Assembly: GCA_973895155.1 (NCBI GenBank)
Contig: OZ316898.1
Location: 12,152,001-12,216,000 of the forward strand
Direction: 5' to 3'
Source of the DNA: Marsupella aquatica
Lineage: Eukaryota > Marchantiophyta
Length of the DNA: 64,000 nt
In this document: positions 57,891 to 64,000 of the stretch, one piece after another
How positions within the stretch are numbered: the first letter of the stretch is position 1
Layout: each line of letters starts with the position of its first letter
Notes under the pieces: model-generated
Told to the model about the DNA's origin: nothing
What the model saw: the letters and a program-made list of their open reading frames with translations, nothing else
The model's database searches: none
Program-made: the position numbers and the translations under genes

Positions 57891-60113
57891 TCCCGACTCA
57901 TGTAACGAGATGGCATGGCTGGAGCCATAAGCACTACATGTCCTTCTCCGCTTCATCTATAGGGTCTCACCGTTCTTAATTTCCCATGCGGTTGGTCTAA
58001 TCCAGTAAGTGGACAAGCCCCTAAGGGTGCTACGAGATTCGAATTGAAGCAGCATTCGACCTTCCATTTCGCGAAGCTTTTGTAGAATGATTGTGTGCAG
58101 CAAGACAATCACTTAACTAACCAGCTTATTATGATTATGAGTCAGTTCCTTTGCTCGATCACTCAGGGATGAGTGAGCACTCTCTAGATTTAGAGACCAC
58201 CAATGTACGTACCAGGGAAAGGGACACTGCACATTCGTTGCAGCAGCTAGCAACTGGTTGGCCAGGAGCAAATTGAAACAGATGATTACTACTGTGCTTA
58301 TTACCCATTATCAACGTGGTTTTTTCTAGACCTGAAGTTATGAAGGACCGGGTGAAGGACGACCGGGTGAAGGACTCTGTACAATTTGGGTTTATTAATT
58401 ATCTCTTCTGATACTCAGATAAATCGGCTTGTTGCCTAAGTAAGCCGAGCTGCAGGCTAGGTCTGGTTCTTCAGTTGAGATTTCGAAGGTCAGATTAAAA
58501 TTGTTTGAGCTGCTCTGTACCCGAGTATGTCTCTAGAACAATCATTTCAATCCCCGTTTCAATCCTAGAAACTCTGCAAACAATGTTAGTAACTTTCTGC
58601 AACAAAGGCCACCTTGTTTAAACTCCTCTGCATAATTATGTTACATGTTGGGCGTCGATTCATCGTAATATTAAAGTTTTTGATCATTAATGATGTCTGA
58701 TTGGTGGGAGCAAAATCGGTCCGATGGATTCCATGTGGCGTACGCCAGGCAACATTTCCATAGAGGAGCCATGGCCGCAAGGACAACCAAGTGCAAAGCC
58801 TTGCTGCTCTCGGACAACCTGAGTCGTCATGGAATCTTCCAGTGACATTTTACAAGACAAGGAACTTTTTTTATTAGTTTCTCGCCTCTCACAGGCTCGA
58901 TGAATCGACAGGACAGATATTTTTACTTTGCCATAGTACATTTAACTGAACTTCCGAATCGACAATGCATGCAGGGTGCGCGCGGAGTGGCTAAAATTGT
59001 TCTAATCTTGTTGTTTGAGAGTATAGCTTGACGAGAAAGCATATGAAGCAATTCATCCGAGTCTTCGACTGTTCTGTCATCTCATGGAACACAGCTAAGT
59101 AGCCGGGTGCGTACGTTTCCTCTTGAGAATCTCAGGTCTGTACTGAACACGTGTAATGCCGAATTCGAGCCCTGTAACGCTCTATTAACGCAAGCCATGA
59201 TTCTTATCATCAATCGTTCAGAAAATGCTGATTGGATAAAAATTTGAGTTCAGCTTCATTGTATTGAATAAGCTGATCGAATCCGTGTGCTTAGAAGGGG
59301 TCCAGATAACTTTGTCACGATGCCAACTGGCAAGCTCGATCCGAAACCGTGGAGACTAACTGATTTTCAAATTCGTCTCGTGTACAGCTGCCGGTCGCCC
59401 CCAATATTCAAACCACGGTACTTTTGTCCGGAACACTCTCACTTTCTGCCCAAATCAACGACTGGCCAAATCGACTACTTTCTGTATGCTTTGATTCTGT
59501 TCTAAGCGCGCGGAATCCTGTCTGTTCCTGGGATTCGCCGTATACTACGTATTCAACGGCTTTTAAGATCGATCCGAATGTATCCAGTTTACGTTTATTG
59601 CTCAGATCCTAAGTGAAACCTGCATGGTTGTGTTCGTAATTTATCTCGAGCAGTGGGAGACGTCGTTTCATCTAGCTCAGCCAAACGTGATGTCGCGAAC
59701 GAAAAGAAATAAGAGGGTTTGTTGCAGTTTCCAAGTTTTTTTGTCTAAAAGATTTGATCAGAGCCATTCATTTGGGACAAACTGTTGTTCACTTTACAAA
59801 ACATTAAGGGGAAACCTGATACCAATCATACAATCATGAAATATAGTGGGACCCAATTTTTGAGCACTTTTTTTCCTGGATTTTAGATCACCTCTCTTGG
59901 TGGTCTCTTCTTCTGGCTCCTTGGTCCATTTCTTTTTTAACTCATTTGCATCAAAAAGGGACCCACAAGTCCTTCATAAGATTTTCTATTGTCACATGTA
60001 AAATGACTGCCAAAGATTACGTGCGGGATTAGGTGACATTCAGGTGGAGTGGACACTCAATCTGTCACCATTGGTTGCACTTTGGCTTTACAAGACCTTG
60101 GGGGCAATAAAAG

Positions 60114-60126
60114 GATTCAAAAAATG
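60114..60126 (+). repeat. Target-site duplication of LINE fragment, left
   Basis: TTCAAAAAATGTT, repeated at 61084-61096. Confidence 0.8.
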
Positions 60127-61083
60127 TTGTTTATTTATTATTTATTTTTAACAGTGGGGAAGCCCAGCAAGGCACACAAGAACCACACTGAAAGGGTCAA
60201 ATCCACCCAAAGGAAACCACTAAGATCCCACACAAAGGATGATAAACAAGATTAAGGGCCAACCACCCAAAAGAAGGCAAGAGCCCTGAAACAAATCACA
60301 TACCTCCCAAAAGTGGAGTTGGCTGTCCCCAGTCAACAGCAAGTCAGACTCCCCAAAAATGGGACAAAAGGGAGAGCATGGTCACTGCATCTCCTGGTCA
60401 ATCGTAGCAGTGATATATGTCACTGAGTGTTCGACTCAACCGCCGAGCCTTTTTCACACTATTAGTATGTTGAAGCATAGCGTGAACAATGATTGCAACT
60501 CCATGGAGAATGCGATGCAACGGGAACCAAGCAGATTTAGCTTGAAAAGTGCGTTGGCAACACTCCAGCCAGATGCTACTATACTAAACATTGTGTGAAT
60601 AAGTAGAAGGAAGCCAAAATTGCATTTTGGGGACCTAATCGCAGTATCAAGTTTACCAAAGAAACTAAGAGCAGCCTGCAGCCTTGCCCATACTAGTGCC
60701 CACAGCTGTGTGCTCAAGTTGCATCTCGGGTTGGCACATCCATTGTGGGCGAAGCTAACAGCAATCATAGAACATATATATGTTCAATCATTTCACTGGC
60801 TGCTTTACACGCAGTGCACAGTCCATCACTCATGTCCAGTTTAAGAGCACGAGAGTTGGAGAAAAACCCAGCATGAAGCACCTTCCAAAAATCTAACTCA
60901 ACACTAGGAGAGGATAAACCTTTCCAAAGATGGATCCACCTACTCCTCCATAGCACATGAGAATCAAGAGGGACCTGGCGGCGATTGAATTGTGTAAGAG
61001 GAGGCATAGCTGCTGCAAGATGGTGGCCAGGTTTTAGTGAGAAGATTTCACCCTTTCTTAACTCCCGGCTGTCCATGTCCACC
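60127..61083 (-). mobile_element. 5'-truncated LINE fragment
   Basis: A 957-bp minus-strand insertion with a 13-bp target-site duplication. Its 3' end is an A-rich tail, seen as GTTTATTTATTATTTATTTT on the plus strand at 60127. The coding part (about 61083-60460) is the C-terminal zf-RVT region of an L1-type ORF2: VELDFWKVLHAGFFSNSRAL, then CTACKAASEMIEHIYV, continuing in another frame with NLSTQLWALVWARL. It is a different lineage from the 4.9-8.5 kb LINE, judged by its divergent sequence. Confidence 0.85.
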
Positions 61084-61096
61084 TTCAAAAAATGTT
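61084..61096 (+). repeat. Target-site duplication of LINE fragment, right
   Basis: TTCAAAAAATGTT, identical to 60114-60126. Confidence 0.8.
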
Positions 61097-63420
61097 TTTA
61101 ACCCCATAACACTATATTTAATATGTACAATGCCCTCCAGTTTGCTTCGGTGAAATAAACTCCCAATTGCCCCCACTTCTTGTAAAGTACTTCTAAGACT
61201 TGTAAGTCGTGAGAACGCCTCCTTGTCCTATGTTTTGATTGTAAAAACGTGCCGTACACTTAATTGTGCTGTCAGTCCACAGAATGAATATGGAGACTGC
61301 ACCTTGGATGTCATAGGAATATAGGACCGGCAACTATTGTATTGGTGCAACGTTGCTGCGCATGGGATATTCTTGATCAGATTGTGCTATATGCCGTTCA
61401 CGCTGGTAAACGGCGGATAGCTGCGAATGACTATTTTATTCACAGTCGGTCTAAACTCGAAATGCTCTAAACCTTGGCTTCACAATCAGAGTACCGAGCC
61501 AACGATGTAATAGAATTTTATACATCTAACCTAATCTGATCTTAGTCTAGAGTCTAAATGCAGGGGATCCAGCTCCACAGCCTGCACTTACCCTCTATCG
61601 TATAAGCTTATGGGATATGTTTTACGCATTTCCCTATCTGTGCATGGATATGCTTTATGGATATATCCATATGGGCATGGTCGCACAGCCCAATTAGTGT
61701 ATGGAAATCTTCTTGGCACTTTCTCCTATGTGTTGTCAGGTCACACATATGTGACTCCGATTCTGAGACTGCATATTACAAGATCCAGGTGGATAAACGC
61801 ATGAAATCAGTTTATGTAATTACCTATGCACTTATCAATAAATGCTTCTTACATAAGCATAGCAAAATACTTAGAGACTAGAATGTTGTTCATTGAGCCA
61901 GGGTGGACCTACACTTATACAGTGTGCAATTTCCAAAGGAAAGGGATGGGGCTACCTGACCGGCCTGCAGTTAACCCTGGAATGAACTTATGCACAGTAG
62001 ACTGTTGAATACCCACTCCGTCACTGGAATAAATGCTCTTTGACAAAGTCACTTTTGATGTGAATTTATCATAGGATTAGTAGTTATTGACTCAATTTCC
62101 TGGATACTGGCATTGTCTTAAAAAAGGGCATACTAAAACCTCTTACGTAGGCAAATGTGATGATAGGTGCGAAGGAATGTACATACTAGGAGTACACTTG
62201 ATTCGAACTGTGTGGTGAAATTAACTAAGTTGAACTAATATCTAGAGATTCTTTTGTTTGGGCAATGGGCTAGACAGTAAGTTCTGGGGCCATTTTGGGG
62301 CATCACAATTACATTGAACTAAGACTAAAGTTCAGCAAACAAGTTTATCTGGTATGCGTGGTACATCCTGTGTACAGGAATGGCAAAAGCCATAGATTGT
62401 ACACCTCGCAAGCCATATAGTAGTGGGTATGGCAGTGATCGAGAGAGAAGGAAGGAAGGGGAAAAAAGGTCTGAAATATTTCCATTCCCACCCCCTATTT
62501 TGAGGTTTTATCTCTTCCATTTTTTATCTTGCTGGGGCAAGTTTTTTTTTTGGTAGTTTTTTGTGCCAACGATATGAAATATATGTAAAATCAATTGAAA
62601 GCTCATCACCTGCGGCCCACAGGATCTCATGACAAGTACCTCTTGTCACCCACGGTAGTATACTCACAGACAATACAATTGCACCCGATGAGGCTGTGAT
62701 TTCATCTGCTTCAAGCAATACAGACTCCTCAATTATAGATTACACATCGGAACAAGGTGGCTTGAATACGTGAACCTCCAACGTACCACCCATTGAGTCG
62801 AGGATGGCCTAGACAACACGACAGTCTCCAGGGCTCAGAAGTGGCTGCACCATCGAGTTTAGGAGACATGCTTCGAATCCGTGAAAGACATAGCGATCTT
62901 TGAAATTTGAGAGAGAACAGTGATGGGAGGAGAATAGAATTGAAAATTGAAGTACCTATAGATCACTTGAGTCCCCTAACCTGTTCACCGAGCGATAATT
63001 ACCATATACCCATCAATTAATCCAGCACAGCAAGAAGGGACCGCAACGGGCCCACTCTGATTGGCAATTACCCACCTGGATCGGCAGCTTCCCACCAGCC
63101 GCACGCTGGGGAAGCTACGTACTGAACAGTTTGCTCTATCGTGTACAGGACAAGAAGCCTGTCTGCTCTCGTATGCAGTCGTCATTTATTCACACCAGTT
63201 GACAGAATCTTCGTTACGTATGTTAGCACATCAGCACACAGCCGTGCGAACTTCGCCATTGTGCTGGACTGCTGGTTGTTGGACGCAGTCTTTGACAACC
63301 TTCCACCTTGGATGAGTATTTTATTTTAATACCAACCACCAAGAAACCAGGAGGAATATTTTATTCTACCCAAGATCGACAATAAATCAGGAACAGTAAA
63401 CTGGGCAATGGCAACCCACT

Positions 63421-64000
63421 GGAGTGAATTTCGTTCCCAGGCATGATCTGGTCGTGCAGTCTTTCCGATTCGTCTAGGCCATCTTGGTTATAGAGGTCTC
63501 CAACCCTTACGCTTACTAGGTACAAGAAAGACCCTGCCAGCATTGACACATCATTATTTTAGTTCATTGGACTAACCTGGCTACTCATGCCAAATACCTC
63601 ACAATGGATAATGCTCTTACCCAGTGTGAGTGCACACGGGTCTCAGCATTGTTGAGCCTAATAAATTACATCTTGAATTGCAATCATGGTCTTGAACCCT
63701 CTAAACTGTGATTTTGGGCGTCGTTACAGCCAAGACTACACTTTGCATCAAAAAGTCCTGTCCTAACAAAGCCCCAATACAAGCACCTAAAAACACAATT
63801 AGTCAAACCACGCCAAAAATAGTGCTGTGGGGCCTGTATTCAAGCAATGCCCTATATTTATAGAGTTGGGGGAGGCTCAATGCTAGTGCATTGCACATAT
63901 ATATCATGACGAAGTGAGGCAATTCAAAGAAATATAGGTGAGGCTGTGATAAGGCAAGAAAGTCATTGAGGCCAGAATAAAAGTGTTATGCAGGCATGCA
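63421..64000. other. Intergenic, no gene recognised
   Basis: Beyond the duplicated segment. One 62-residue minus-strand ORF (63361-63549) without recognised domain; no repeat. Confidence 0.35.

Larger units (their letters stand above)
56985..63420 (+). repeat. Duplicated non-coding segment, copy 2
   Basis: Collinear with copy 1 (39790-48050) about 17 kb away in the same orientation. Matches include the promoter, the hairpin (57801-57890), 58160-58290, 58680-58760, 59310-59410, 59610-59690, 61330-61470 and 63040-63290. Copy 2 is interrupted by a LINE fragment at 60127-61083, absent from copy 1, so that insertion is younger than the duplication. Confidence 0.75.

Overview
The window looks like nuclear DNA of a land plant, possibly a bryophyte or other seed-free plant. 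The lineage is a guess, from the mix of L1-type LINEs, a CACTA/EnSpm element, GT-AG introns and TATA-driven non-coding transcription. No rRNA, tRNA, organelle or bacterial gene was recognised. Most short ORFs are shadows or low-complexity readings. The real coding signal is in transposons.

Layout. 1-4.9 kb is intergenic DNA with minisatellites and an inverted-repeat element (about 2.61-4.34 kb). 4.90-8.50 kb is a 5'-truncated, frameshifted L1-type LINE on the minus strand, with a 17-bp target-site duplication. 8.5-15.3 kb is mostly gene-poor, with one possible gene remnant. 15,323-28,449 is a 13.1-kb DNA transposon ('element A') with 26-bp terminal inverted repeats and GGAA on both sides. 28,454-38,522 is a 10.07-kb CACTA element with ends CACTAGTACATT...AATGTACTAGTG and a GAA duplication. 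It sits directly against element A's right-hand duplication. 39.8-48.1 kb and 57.0-63.4 kb are two diverged copies of one non-coding segment. Each has a TATA box and, about 0.75 kb downstream, a long hairpin resembling a plant microRNA precursor. The second copy is interrupted by a 957-bp LINE fragment.

Element A is the main find. It carries four protein modules. One is a transposase with tandem DUF8039-like repeats and a DUF7869-like catalytic region. Divergent from it is a three-exon gene that, once spliced, joins a ParB-like domain to an N4/N6-type DNA methyltransferase-like domain (about 1,396 aa). The last is a plant-type FCP1/NIF phosphatase-like gene. Both introns of the ParB-methyltransferase gene and the presumed 5' intron of the transposase gene are filled with arrays of one hairpin-forming repeat. 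The ends carry arrays of an AAATGTACACTTT motif. I suggest, as inference, a mobile element that encodes its own DNA-binding and DNA-modifying protein and carries that protein's candidate binding sites.

The CACTA element has the usual pair of genes: a TNP2-type transposase (minus) and a TNPA-like protein (plus). It also carries a SET-domain gene. So both neighbouring transposons carry chromatin-modifier-like cargo. Each also shows light decay: one in-frame stop in each transposase, a TGA in the SET leader and a G-run frameshift in the TNPA-like gene.
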